From an uncultured Fibrobacter sp. (GTDB lineage Bacteria > Fibrobacterota > Fibrobacteria > Fibrobacterales > Fibrobacteraceae), in contig NZ_CAMVDO010000022.1 of assembly GCF_947166265.1 (NCBI RefSeq), positions 1 through 46,817 of the forward strand: DNA of 46,817 nucleotides, written 5' to 3'. Shown piece by piece: positions 37,819 to 45,640 of this stretch (within the stretch, counting starts at the first letter, position 1; each line of letters opens with the position of its first letter). The notes beneath the pieces were generated by a model. That model was not told the DNA's origin. It saw nothing but the letters and a program-made list of their open reading frames with translations, and did no database searches. A program made the translations under genes and the position numbers.

Positions 37819-40446
37819 TCAATGATTTTTGATACAACGGACATTGTATGAGCGTCTTGAATACAAACGTTCATTTTCTAATGTTGCAATATTTCCGTTA
37901 ATATGGAATACATATGCTTCGCCAGGTTCGCCCTTTTCATTTTTTGCATAAGTCCAAAAGAAAACATCTCCACTCGCTAAAGCAGATTTGCCGGCCTCTC
38001 TATCAAGAAATCCTTTTGGAATTGCGGAAAACCTCAGTTTGTCTGTTGCCTGCGGCCAATCTGGCAAGTCTTTTGCCATTAAGGCGGAAACATTCTTTCC
38101 TGTTTCCTTGTATAAGGCGCTCCACTCAGTTGTATCAGGAAGATGCCATCCATCAGGACATTTTTGTAAAGCTTCTCTTATATTTAAAAAGTCTCTATTT
38201 TGCACTTGCAAGTTTTCACTCATCCAAATACTGCTATTTATTTTTGTAGCCCTGTATATATTGTTGTCCTGAGAATTTTTAAAATAGACATATTTATCAT
38301 TAATTTTTCCTTTTGCAAATCTTCCCTTTGTGAATACGATTCCTGCTGTATTCGCCTCTTTAGAATCGGCCCATCCGTCTCGCGTACATGTCCAAATATA
38401 GTACTTTTCCTCACCAAATCTAGAATCATCGCACAGACCTTCAAAAACCTCTATTTCCTTTGCTCGACGGAAATGATCGAGTTTTTTATCGCACACAATG
38501 GTTTCTTTTGATCTTCGAGAATTTTCGTATGTTTTTATCCAATCTTTTTCAGGGCTTTCGCACAACTCTCCTGCTAATTGCTCAAATTCATCTGCTTCCC
38601 TATATTTTCCAATTTTTGCATCGCAAACAATTTTTCCACGGCCATCTTCATTTGTAATTATCCAGCTCTTTTCGGGATTTTCGCACAGTCCGCCTACTCT
38701 TTCGAATTCATCGGCGTCTCTCCAACCGACATTTTTGTCGCAAACGACTCTATTCGTTTTGTCTATCCAGCTTTTTTCAGGATGTTCGCACAATGTTCCT
38801 GCTATACGTTCAAATTTATTTGACTCCCTAAACTTTCCTGTTTTTGCATCACATACAACACTCTTAGACTCGTCAATCCAGCTTTGCTCTGGAGTTTCGC
38901 ACAATCCTCCAATTTGCTCAAATTTATCTGCTTTTCTCCAACCGATATTTTTGTCGCATACGATTTTATTTGTTCTATCTATCCAACTTTTTTGTGGAGA
39001 TTCGCATAGCCCTTGGGCGTAGCTTTCTACATCAGTCGCTATTCTATATCCGCCAATTTTTTTGTCGCAAACAATTGAAACTGTTTTTCCGTCAACAATG
39101 TATGTTTTTAGCCAGCTAGAATCAACTTTTTCACAAGGCTCCTGTGTGATGGATTCAAACTCATCTTCAAAACGGTATTTCCCTGTTTTCGCGTCACATA
39201 TAAGATTGACTGAATCAGCTTGGTCTTGTAACCATAGGGGTAATTTTTTAGTCCAACTGAAATCCTTTGCTTCACAATGTTCGTTCAGGTAATTGGGATA
39301 ATCGCTTAGTATTTTGTTACAAGAAAAAAGAGTTATTCCATTTTTCTTCGACATAGTCTTGTCAATGGATGGATAAACGATACATGCCCTTTTTACATAG
39401 GAAATTTCTAAATTTGAAGACTTGGCATAAGAATTAGTCAATCCTTGAACCCACCCCTCTTCTGTTCCTAAAGTGTATGTGAGGTTTTGATTCTTGTAAT
39501 ACTTTTGTACAAATTTGACCTTTTCTTTCCATATTTCGTCCATTGCGAACCATGGTATATTTAATAGATTTTTCCAAATGCTTGAAATAGGCAAATCAAA
39601 AGGCTCGGATAATCGTTTCGTTTTCTTTTTCTTGTTAACTTCTTTCGTTGCTTGTCCTGACTTACAAATTTGTTTTGCTTTTTTTGTGAAATCATCTAAT
39701 TTTGCAAGACATTTATCAACTGCCTGTTGGGTGTAGTCAAAGGAACACATGATGGCATTGCCATATATGACTGCATTATGTTTGGTATCTCTTTCCTTTG
39801 AACCGATAATGTCCATCTTCGTTATTTTATAAAAATGTTCCAAATTTTTTAAACATTCTTTTGGCGGTATTGTTTGTTCTATTGTGGTATCAATTTCAAC
39901 TTCTTTCATAAACCTAAGCAAACCCTTCTTATCCAACTCTTTTAGAATTTGATATCGAATGCTTGTTGGCTGCTCTTGTACGTACAAACTACAGGGCTTT
40001 ATTGTTTCTTTATTTTGACAAAGGCTTTTTTCGACTTTTTTCCAATCTTCTAGAGTGGTTGTCTTCATCCAATCATAGCAGGCTTGAGCATGGAAGCTCG
40101 TCTTCTCTGTACATAGCATTTCTACATATTTATCTAAAAATTGGGGTGAACATTCGGAATGTTGATCTTTTTTGCAAGTGGGGTCATAATGTGGTGCTAT
40201 ACTTAGAATCCACTTGTAATCGTTAAATTTTTCTGAACCATAAATGAATTTAGCGTCCTTAATCGATAGATTTGGAGGAAGATACATTCCTGGTACGTTC
40301 ATTTTTTGAGCCATATTGGCAGCAGTTGTGTAGTCGCCCTTATCAATAGCCTCTTTTAATCCAGCATGAACGCCTGCTGATGCATAAGGAATGGCAACTA
40401 TTGCGGTAAAGAGTGCCCATATGCATTGTCTCAAATTATTAGCCAT
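37819..40446 (-). CDS. Secreted protein with eight Cys-pair repeats and a FISUMP domain
   Basis: The start at 40446 (MANNLRQCIWALF) has an AAGGAG site 7 nt upstream; a longer frame lacks one. The 875-residue protein has a signal peptide (to about residue 24). Residues ~30-400 are helical and Lys/Cys-rich. Residues ~400-690 hold eight copies of a 30-40 aa unit of the form (G/E)LCE-x-P-(E/Q)-KSW-x-n-VCD-x-K-x-G-x-(F/Y/W)R-x-AD-x-FE. The last ~185 residues form the FISUMP domain (INSSIWMSENLQVQN, KCPDGWHLPDTTEW, NVRCIKN). The paired cysteines in each repeat suggest one disulfide per unit. A cell-surface role is inferred. Confidence 0.87.
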   Translation of the reverse strand: MANNLRQCIWALFTAIVAIPYASAGVHAGLKEAIDKGDYTTAANMAQKMNVPGMYLPPNLSIKDAKFIYGSEKFNDYKWILSIAPHYDPTCKKDQHSECSPQFLDKYVEMLCTEKTSFHAQACYDWMKTTTLEDWKKVEKSLCQNKETIKPCSLYVQEQPTSIRYQILKELDKKGLLRFMKEVEIDTTIEQTIPPKECLKNLEHFYKITKMDIIGSKERDTKHNAVIYGNAIMCSFDYTQQAVDKCLAKLDDFTKKAKQICKSGQATKEVNKKKKTKRLSEPFDLPISSIWKNLLNIPWFAMDEIWKEKVKFVQKYYKNQNLTYTLGTEEGWVQGLTNSYAKSSNLEISYVKRACIVYPSIDKTMSKKNGITLFSCNKILSDYPNYLNEHCEAKDFSWTKKLPLWLQDQADSVNLICDAKTGKYRFEDEFESITQEPCEKVDSSWLKTYIVDGKTVSIVCDKKIGGYRIATDVESYAQGLCESPQKSWIDRTNKIVCDKNIGWRKADKFEQIGGLCETPEQSWIDESKSVVCDAKTGKFRESNKFERIAGTLCEHPEKSWIDKTNRVVCDKNVGWRDADEFERVGGLCENPEKSWIITNEDGRGKIVCDAKIGKYREADEFEQLAGELCESPEKDWIKTYENSRRSKETIVCDKKLDHFRRAKEIEVFEGLCDDSRFGEEKYYIWTCTRDGWADSKEANTAGIVFTKGRFAKGKINDKYVYFKNSQDNNIYRATKINSSIWMSENLQVQNRDFLNIREALQKCPDGWHLPDTTEWSALYKETGKNVSALMAKDLPDWPQATDKLRFSAIPKGFLDREAGKSALASGDVFFWTYAKNEKGEPGEAYVFHINGNIATLENERLYSRRSYNVRCIKNH

Positions 40447-40891
40447 TGAAACTCCTTTTAGGTTGGTTGAGTTTACTTTTTTGCAAAGAGCCTTGCCAAT
40501 TTTTGTGTAAATACAAAAAAGGCGCGAGTCGTTGCATTTATCACTCTGAGGCTCTGCAATGCCCGTACAAGATAAACGCAAACGACCCACGCCCCAAAAG
40601 GGCTGTTGCCCAATGGTCAAATGACCAAAGACCGACTATTAAGTCGGTGCGACAAACTGAAACACACCGCTAAAACGGCATGCCTGCGTGAGCGTTCGCC
40701 TTGCCCTCTTGTACGTGAAATTTGCAGATTTCAGAGCGAGAACAAGAGCTAAACTCTATTTTGCTTTAAAGATAACTTCAAAAAATCAAAATGGTGCAGC
40801 TTTTTTTTCAAAAAAAGCTGAATTTTTGTACGGATGAGCCCGAAAAGCCCTAAATAAAGCCGAAATGATATTCCAATTTGGATTAAAATTG
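40447..40891. other. Gene-free stretch with several hairpins
   Basis: No convincing gene is seen in these 445 bp. Short perfect dyads lie at 40614-40627 (TGGTCA-AA-TGACCA) and 40631-40648 (ACCGACT-ATTA-AGTCGGT). A larger stem lies at 40706-40748 (CTCTTGT/ACAAGAG with inner TGAAAT/ATTTCA). They could be an sRNA, a degraded element or terminators. A tRNA reading was checked and rejected. Confidence 0.5.
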
Positions 40892-40984
40892 TATATTTGG
40901 GGACGTCATCGGAAATGCCGGTGCTTTGGTATATCCCCCGACAGGGGCCCGCAGTATAATACTGCACCGAGCAAAATGCTCGGT
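40892..40984 (+). ncRNA. Candidate structured RNA or leader: four tandem hairpins
   Basis: A TATATT -10 box at 40892-40897 is followed within about 85 nt by four consecutive stems: CATCGG-AAATG-CCGGTG (40907-40923), CCCC-GACA-GGGG (40936-40947), GCAGTAT-A-ATACTGC (40951-40965) and ACCGAGC-AAAAT-GCTCGGT (40966-40984). They immediately precede two tiny ORFs and the ART-like gene. No T-run follows the last stem, so it is not a simple terminator. It may be a regulatory leader or an RNA antitoxin. Confidence 0.45.
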
Positions 40985-41134
40985 TTATGGGGCATGCGTT
41001 CCATAGGTAAGGCTATGGGAAAAATCAAGGAAATCGTATTGTGTCGGCCGAAAGGTGGTATTTGGTTGGAAAGCTATGGCTATTGCCATGTTGCCGAGGA
41101 ATATTATATATTTAGAGCGGAGGCTTCATTATGA
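40976..41134 (+). CDS. Possible small ORF, 52 aa, coupled to the next ORF
   Basis: ATG 40976 lies in the last hairpin; the frame reads MLGLWGMRSIGKAMGK, later VLCRPKGGIWLESYGYC, and ends with TGA overlapping the next ATG (ATGA at 41131-41134). The frame is open further upstream past the -10 box, so the start is uncertain. No family is recognised. The 4-nt overlap is the only sign of coding function. Confidence 0.35.
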   Translation: MLGLWGMRSIGKAMGKIKEIVLCRPKGGIWLESYGYCHVAEEYYIFRAEASL

Positions 41135-41295
41135 CCGAGAACCTTATCAAGAATGCGATGCATGCAATCAAGACGATGGACCATTCTAGGGAGGCTGCAC
41201 TACGTCGGCTTCAGAGAGCGGGGATTCTTACAAAGTCCGGCAAAATGACTGCTCTCTACCGTAGGTGTATCAAGGCCCAAACGCCTAAAGGATAG
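41131..41295 (+). CDS. Small basic protein upstream of the ART-like gene, 54 aa
   Basis: ATG 41131 has a GGAGG site 8 nt upstream and the frame ends with TAG at 41295, 5 nt before the ART-like gene. The product is basic and helical (MTENLIKNAMHAIKTMDHSR, then RRLQRAGILTKSGKMTALYRR). Gene size, spacing and order fit an antitoxin or accessory partner of the following protein, but it does not match a known antitoxin family that I recognise. Confidence 0.6.
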   Translation: MTENLIKNAMHAIKTMDHSREAALRRLQRAGILTKSGKMTALYRRCIKAQTPKG

Positions 41296-41300
41296 ATTTT

Positions 41301-41891
41301 ATGGACGATATCTATTTAGATCGTCCTAATCTATACATAGGTTTTCATGGTTGCGAAAAGAGTGTGGGAATGGATTTGATTCTATATCCTACCCACATTC
41401 ATATGAGTGCTCATGATTATGAGTGGCTTGGCCATGGTTTCTATGTGTGGGAAAATAATCAGGACAGAGCCTTGGACTGGGCTTGTAATCATCATCCTAA
41501 ATTTAAAGAACCCTTCACGGTTGGCGTTGTCTATACGCTGGAGAAATGCCTTGACTTGACAGATAAGCATTTTATAGAACTTCTTTCGAATGACTATCCC
41601 GAATTTATTAAGGATATCAAGCATTTTGGAACATCCATACCGCAAAATACAGATTTGAAAGGAAACCCTGATCCTAGTGGAATTTTGAGATACCTTGATT
41701 GCTTCTTGATTGAACATGTTCATTCGGTAAATGATATCGCCGAAGATATTCCGTACTTTGACTCTGTTCGTGGTGCGTTTTCCGAAGGCACTCCAGCTTA
41801 TCCTGGAACACAGTTTGGCGATAAGAATCATATTCAGGTATGCATACGCAATAAGAAATGTATTAAGGGATTTTTCTTGCCCAGATGCTAG
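41301..41891 (+). CDS. ADP-ribosyltransferase-like protein, possible toxin
   Basis: A 196-residue cytoplasmic protein. The N-terminus LYIGFHGCEKSVGMDLI with HMSAHDYEWLGHGFYVWENN and RALDWACNH resembles the ART fold (H-G, then S-x-n-G-x-G-F-Y-x-W) seen in DUF3990-like and related toxins. The C-terminus has GTPAYPGTQFGDKNHIQVCIRN. It is preceded by a 54-aa gene with a strong ribosome-binding site. The order small gene then ART resembles toxin-antitoxin pairs. The NAD-binding and catalytic residues cannot be confirmed without alignment, so the ART call is a hypothesis. Confidence 0.5.
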   Translation: MDDIYLDRPNLYIGFHGCEKSVGMDLILYPTHIHMSAHDYEWLGHGFYVWENNQDRALDWACNHHPKFKEPFTVGVVYTLEKCLDLTDKHFIELLSNDYPEFIKDIKHFGTSIPQNTDLKGNPDPSGILRYLDCFLIEHVHSVNDIAEDIPYFDSVRGAFSEGTPAYPGTQFGDKNHIQVCIRNKKCIKGFFLPRC

Positions 41892-41967
41892 AATCGCGTT
41901 AACCCCTTGGGTTGTTGACGGTCCATTTGGAGTGGTTTTTTGTGCGGTTTTCGGCTAATTTTGGCGC

Positions 41968-42219
41968 ATGAAAAACGCTGATTTTGTTGACCGTTTGAGT
42001 CTCGCCGAAATGGGCGAAAATCGTTGCGGGACGGTCGCCCAGATTGAGGGCGATTCCCGCTTTATTTCAAGAATCGTTTCCATCGGACTTACGCCGGGTT
42101 CCGCCTTTACGCTCCTCAAGAATGACGGGCGCTCGCCGGTGCTCGTTTTTTGCCGCGATACGGTTATCGCTGTCAATCATAAAGAAAGTTCACAGATTTT
42201 TGTCAAGGTGGAATCGTAA
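41968..42219 (+). CDS. feoA: FeoA, small SH3-like ferrous iron uptake protein
   Basis: An 83-residue cytoplasmic FeoA with the SH3-like fold: MKNADFVDRLSLAEMGENRCGTV, RIVSIGLTPGSAF and FCRDTVIAVNHKES. It is thought to support FeoB in ferrous iron import. The gene lies 2 nt before feoB. I saw no Fur-box match in the 76 nt upstream. A CCATTTGG at 41924-41931 resembles the tonB/MMPL direct-repeat half but lacks the TAGAAT part. Confidence 0.93.
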   Translation: MKNADFVDRLSLAEMGENRCGTVAQIEGDSRFISRIVSIGLTPGSAFTLLKNDGRSPVLVFCRDTVIAVNHKESSQIFVKVES

Positions 42220-42221
42220 AA

Positions 42222-44270
42222 ATGGGCGAAATCAAGACTATTGCTTTGCTCGGGCAGCCCAATTCCGGTAAATCGACGCTTTTTAACAACTTAACGGGGC
42301 TTCACCAGCACGTGGGCAACTGGCCCGGCAAAACGGTGGAGCAGGCCGAGGGTGAATTTGTTTTTGATGGTACGACATATAAAGTAATCGACCTTCCGGG
42401 GAGTTACGGGCTTTCGGCGAACTCCGAAGAAGAAGTCGTTACCCGCGACTACATTCAGAGCGGCAAGGCCGACCTCGTGTGCATCCTGGTAGATGCGTCA
42501 CAGCTAGAACGCAGCCTTTACATGCTGGCGGATTTTGTGGGCATTCGCATGCCCGTGATGCTGGTGCTCAACATGATGGATGTGGCCGAAGCGGCGGGCA
42601 AGAAGATTGATGCGTCTGCGATTGAAAAACGCCTCGGCGTTCCGGTGCTTGGTTTCAGCGCGGCCGAAACGGAACGTTATCCTGAATTTTTCAAGAAGAT
42701 GGTTTCGGCCATCAAGACGCCTGTTTGCCTCGATAGCGGGAGCCTGCGCGAGGAACTCGTTAGCGGGGGAGAGCTTGCTGAAAAAACGGATAATCTCATT
42801 AGCCGCATCGAAGCGGCCCTCGGCGATTTTGAATACGGTGTGTGCGAAAAAATCTGGATTGTGGAAAAACTCCTCGAAAAAGACAAACTCATTTGCGGTG
42901 TCGTGCGCGAATCGCTTCCGTTTGCCCGCAAAAATGCGATTGAAGCAATCCTCGATAGCGACGAGGGACGCGACGGCGGTATTCTTACTGGTGAAGCCAA
43001 GTATCGCTGGGTTTCAAAGATTGTGCGTGAATCGGCGACGCCCAAGTCCATCGAGAAAGTCTTTAGCAAGTGGGACCGCATTGCCACGCACCATATCAAG
43101 GGAAAGTTCTTTGCGTTTGGTATCATGGTTGTGTCGCTGATTGCGTGCATGATTCTCGCTTTCCCGGGCATGGGAATTGGCTTTGGAATGCAACCTGTGT
43201 TACAGTCGCTCGTAGAACGTGTTGGCAATGCGCTTGGCGTCTGGCCTGTGGTGATTTCGTTCATCAATCTGGTGCTCGTCGGTGGAACTTGCATCACGAT
43301 TTGTATGACAAGTTTCATTTTCGCTATCATTTTCGTATTCCGCATTCTCGAAGAAATCGGCTACATGGCGCGTTTCTCGTATGCGTTTGACAACTGGCTT
43401 TCGCGCCTGGGCTTGCAGGGCAAGGCAATTATGCCGCTGTTTTCCGGAATTGGCTGCACGGCGGGTGCAGTTTGCGGTACGCGCGTGCTTGATACCCGCG
43501 GGCAACGCCTGCTTGCGCTCGTTTTGTTGTGGGCGATTCCGTGCGGGAGCAAGGTGGCGGTGGTGCTGTTCCTGGCGTCGACTTTCTTCGGGTCGGCCGC
43601 ACCGCTGTTCGGTATCGGCTACGTGGCGCTGATTTTTGCAAGCTTCTACTTGTCTTCGCGCCTGTTCGGAAAAAAGCTTGTCCCGCAGAATGAACGCGTG
43701 GGCATGATTATGGAACTGCCGCCGTATCACAAGCCGCACTGGAAGATGATTGCCGCGATGGTCGGACGCAGCACTTGGGGCATTTTCAAGAAGGCCTTGA
43801 AGATGATCCTGATGGTGGCGGCCCTTTTCTGGGCGCTCTCTTACGCAGGCGACGGAAATGTGGAAAATACTCTCCTGTACAAGATTGGTAATGCGATTGA
43901 GCCCGTGACGATGTTCTTTGGCATGCGCTGGGAGCTTTTCGTCTCTTACCTGGGCGGCATGTTCAGCAAGGAAGCTTCGCTTGGCATCATGAGCACGCTC
44001 TTCAACCATACCGGCGAGGCGTTCTCGCTCGTGACTCGCGTGGCTGCAAGTGAAAACCTGGGCGAGGCTCTTGCAAGTACCATCACCAAGCCCGAAGCGC
44101 TCGCGTTCCTGTTTGCGTCGATGTTCAATGTTCCCTGTGTGCTGGCGATGGGCACCACCTACCGCGAAGCGGGTTCAATCAAGTGGCTTGCTACAATCAT
44201 GGGTTACTATCTCGCCCTTTCGCTCGGGCTCGCCTTTATCGGCTATCACATCGGTTTGCTTATTTTCTAA
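42222..44270 (+). CDS. feoB: FeoB ferrous iron transporter
   Basis: A 682-residue FeoB, the main Fe2+ importer. The N-terminal G domain has G1 GQPNSGKST at 11-19, G3 DLPGSYG and the family's NMMD in place of NKxD. Then follow the GDI region and the membrane core with SGIGCTAGAVCGTR (the Gate 1 cysteines) and WELFVSYLGGMFSKEASLG (Gate 2). It is 2 nt after feoA and 13 nt before the ECF S component, so iron uptake and the ECF genes may be co-transcribed. Confidence 0.96.
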   Translation: MGEIKTIALLGQPNSGKSTLFNNLTGLHQHVGNWPGKTVEQAEGEFVFDGTTYKVIDLPGSYGLSANSEEEVVTRDYIQSGKADLVCILVDASQLERSLYMLADFVGIRMPVMLVLNMMDVAEAAGKKIDASAIEKRLGVPVLGFSAAETERYPEFFKKMVSAIKTPVCLDSGSLREELVSGGELAEKTDNLISRIEAALGDFEYGVCEKIWIVEKLLEKDKLICGVVRESLPFARKNAIEAILDSDEGRDGGILTGEAKYRWVSKIVRESATPKSIEKVFSKWDRIATHHIKGKFFAFGIMVVSLIACMILAFPGMGIGFGMQPVLQSLVERVGNALGVWPVVISFINLVLVGGTCITICMTSFIFAIIFVFRILEEIGYMARFSYAFDNWLSRLGLQGKAIMPLFSGIGCTAGAVCGTRVLDTRGQRLLALVLLWAIPCGSKVAVVLFLASTFFGSAAPLFGIGYVALIFASFYLSSRLFGKKLVPQNERVGMIMELPPYHKPHWKMIAAMVGRSTWGIFKKALKMILMVAALFWALSYAGDGNVENTLLYKIGNAIEPVTMFFGMRWELFVSYLGGMFSKEASLGIMSTLFNHTGEAFSLVTRVAASENLGEALASTITKPEALAFLFASMFNVPCVLAMGTTYREAGSIKWLATIMGYYLALSLGLAFIGYHIGLLIF

Positions 44271-44283
44271 CGGAGGAAATTTT

Positions 44284-44898
44284 ATGAGCAATATCAGAAC
44301 GACTGGAAAGAAATCTTCGAATACGTTGGTTCGCGACTTGGTGAACGTAGGCATATTTTCGGCACTTTATATCGTGCTTGGTTTTATGTCGTCGAGCATC
44401 GGCTACATTCCTGCCCTTATTGTTTTTTCGACCGCGAGTATCGCGCTTGTGACGAGCGTACCCATGTTCCTGTTTTATTCGAAAATAGAAAGGCCGATTC
44501 TGTGCTGCATGCTTTTCTGCGGCATTTTCGGGGGCGCAATGTTAGTGATGGGTCAGAGCATTATCATGTTTGCGATAAGCCTTGCAGTTGGGCTACTGTC
44601 GGGAACAATTCTGAAAGTCATAGGGAAAAATTTTGCTGGCTTGTACATGGCAAACATTGTCTTGAGCCTAATGAGTTCTTCGATGATGCTTCCGCTTTGG
44701 CTTTATACCGAGGAATATCTAGAATATACCCGTGGCATGTGCGACGAAGGTTACGTTGCGAAGTTGGCGGAACTTTCTAACAGTATCTGGCCCCTGGTCG
44801 GAATTTACACCTTCGGCATCTTGGGTGCCGTTATCGGTGAACTCGTGGCCCGCCGCATCATGAAAAAGCATTTTGAACGGATCGGTCTTGCCCGGTGA
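44284..44898 (+). CDS. ECF transporter S component, Trep_Strep/MptD type
   Basis: The start at 44284 (MSNIRTTGKKSSNTL) has a GGAGG site; the 204-residue protein has about six TM helices. The N-terminal LVRDLVNVGIFSALYIVLGF is the family's T-domain docking segment, and the rest matches the Trep_Strep (MptD-like) putative S components. The S component binds the vitamin, metal or other small substrate; its identity is not shown by sequence. It precedes the T gene with a 4-nt GTGA overlap. Confidence 0.85.
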   Translation: MSNIRTTGKKSSNTLVRDLVNVGIFSALYIVLGFMSSSIGYIPALIVFSTASIALVTSVPMFLFYSKIERPILCCMLFCGIFGGAMLVMGQSIIMFAISLAVGLLSGTILKVIGKNFAGLYMANIVLSLMSSSMMLPLWLYTEEYLEYTRGMCDEGYVAKLAELSNSIWPLVGIYTFGILGAVIGELVARRIMKKHFERIGLAR

Positions 44899-45605
44899 AA
44901 TTGGATCCGCGAACAAAACTGTTCTTAACGATTGCGGGAAACAGCATCATTCTTTCCGCGCCAGTGATTTACGGCGCTATGATTGTTGTTTTGCCGGCAG
45001 TTTTATTGGTGCTTGAAAAAAGATGGCGGTTTTCCCTGCTCTTTTCTTTCTTGTACGCAATATCTGCATTCAGTTTTGATTATTTAAAAACGATGGATGT
45101 CGGGCTGGCGGGCACGCTGTTTGTCTCGACGATGATGCTTGTTTCGCATGTGATGCCGATAAGCGTTATTTTTTACTATGTCATGACGACTACCAAGGTA
45201 AACGAGTTCATGGCAGGAATGTCGAAGATGCATATTCCTAACAAAGTGACGATTCCCTTGGCGGTGATGATTCGCTTTTTCCCGACCGTATTCGATGAAG
45301 CCCGCGATATCGGGAATGCAATGCGCATGCGGGGCATTCGCCTGTTCAGCCTGCGGACATTAAAGAACCCGCTTGCCATTTTGGAATACAGACTTATTCC
45401 GTTGTTGGTGTCACTCACGAAAATCGGGGATGAACTTTCGGTGGCGGCGACGACGCGCGGACTTTCGCCAGAAACGAGACGTAGTTGCATTGTCAAAATC
45501 GGATTCCACGTTCAAGATGTTGTCGTGTTTGTTTATTGTTTGGCCGTTATAGCACTGCTTTGTGGTATTACTCCGTTTTCTGTCATTCTGGAGGAAGGTC
45601 CCTGA
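44895..45605 (+). CDS. ecfT: ECF transporter T component
   Basis: A 236-residue membrane protein starting at GTG 44895, which overlaps the S gene stop by 4 nt. It has TM helices and the two coupling ARG motifs of EcfT: DIGNAMRMRGIRLF and VAATTRGLSPETRR. The gene ends in a dispersed repeat: LEEGP and the TGA stop at 45603-45605 come from 'GAGGAAGGTCCCTGA'. The C-terminus may thus have been changed by repeat insertion. Confidence 0.9.
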   Translation: MKLDPRTKLFLTIAGNSIILSAPVIYGAMIVVLPAVLLVLEKRWRFSLLFSFLYAISAFSFDYLKTMDVGLAGTLFVSTMMLVSHVMPISVIFYYVMTTTKVNEFMAGMSKMHIPNKVTIPLAVMIRFFPTVFDEARDIGNAMRMRGIRLFSLRTLKNPLAILEYRLIPLLVSLTKIGDELSVAATTRGLSPETRRSCIVKIGFHVQDVVVFVYCLAVIALLCGITPFSVILEEGP

Positions 45606-45636
45606 GCTTGCCGAAGGGCCGACCGATAGAATCCAT
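45582..45636. repeat. Composite dispersed repeat, copy 3
   Basis: It begins GTCATTCTGGAG and ends GATAGAATCCAT, with AAGGTCCCTGAGCTTG in the middle; nearly the same as 29773-29827. It covers the last codons and stop of ecfT and ends 4 nt before the ATPase ATG. Confidence 0.88.
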
Positions 45637-45640
45637 TATT

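Noticed and set aside
38380-39250. CRISPR-like periodic DNA
   Set aside because: The period comes from eight divergent protein repeats in one long reading frame. The DNA repeats are not identical and the spacers are coding.
40550-40700. tRNA-like arrangement of small hairpins
   Set aside because: The stems at 40614 and 40631 are close to tRNA arm sizes, but there is no acceptor stem, no GTTCRANYC-type T-loop and no anticodon arm in the right place.
41892-41967. Fur box before feoA
   Set aside because: No GATAATGATAATCATTATC-like sequence is visible. The only dyad is a short AACCC-CTT-GGGTT.
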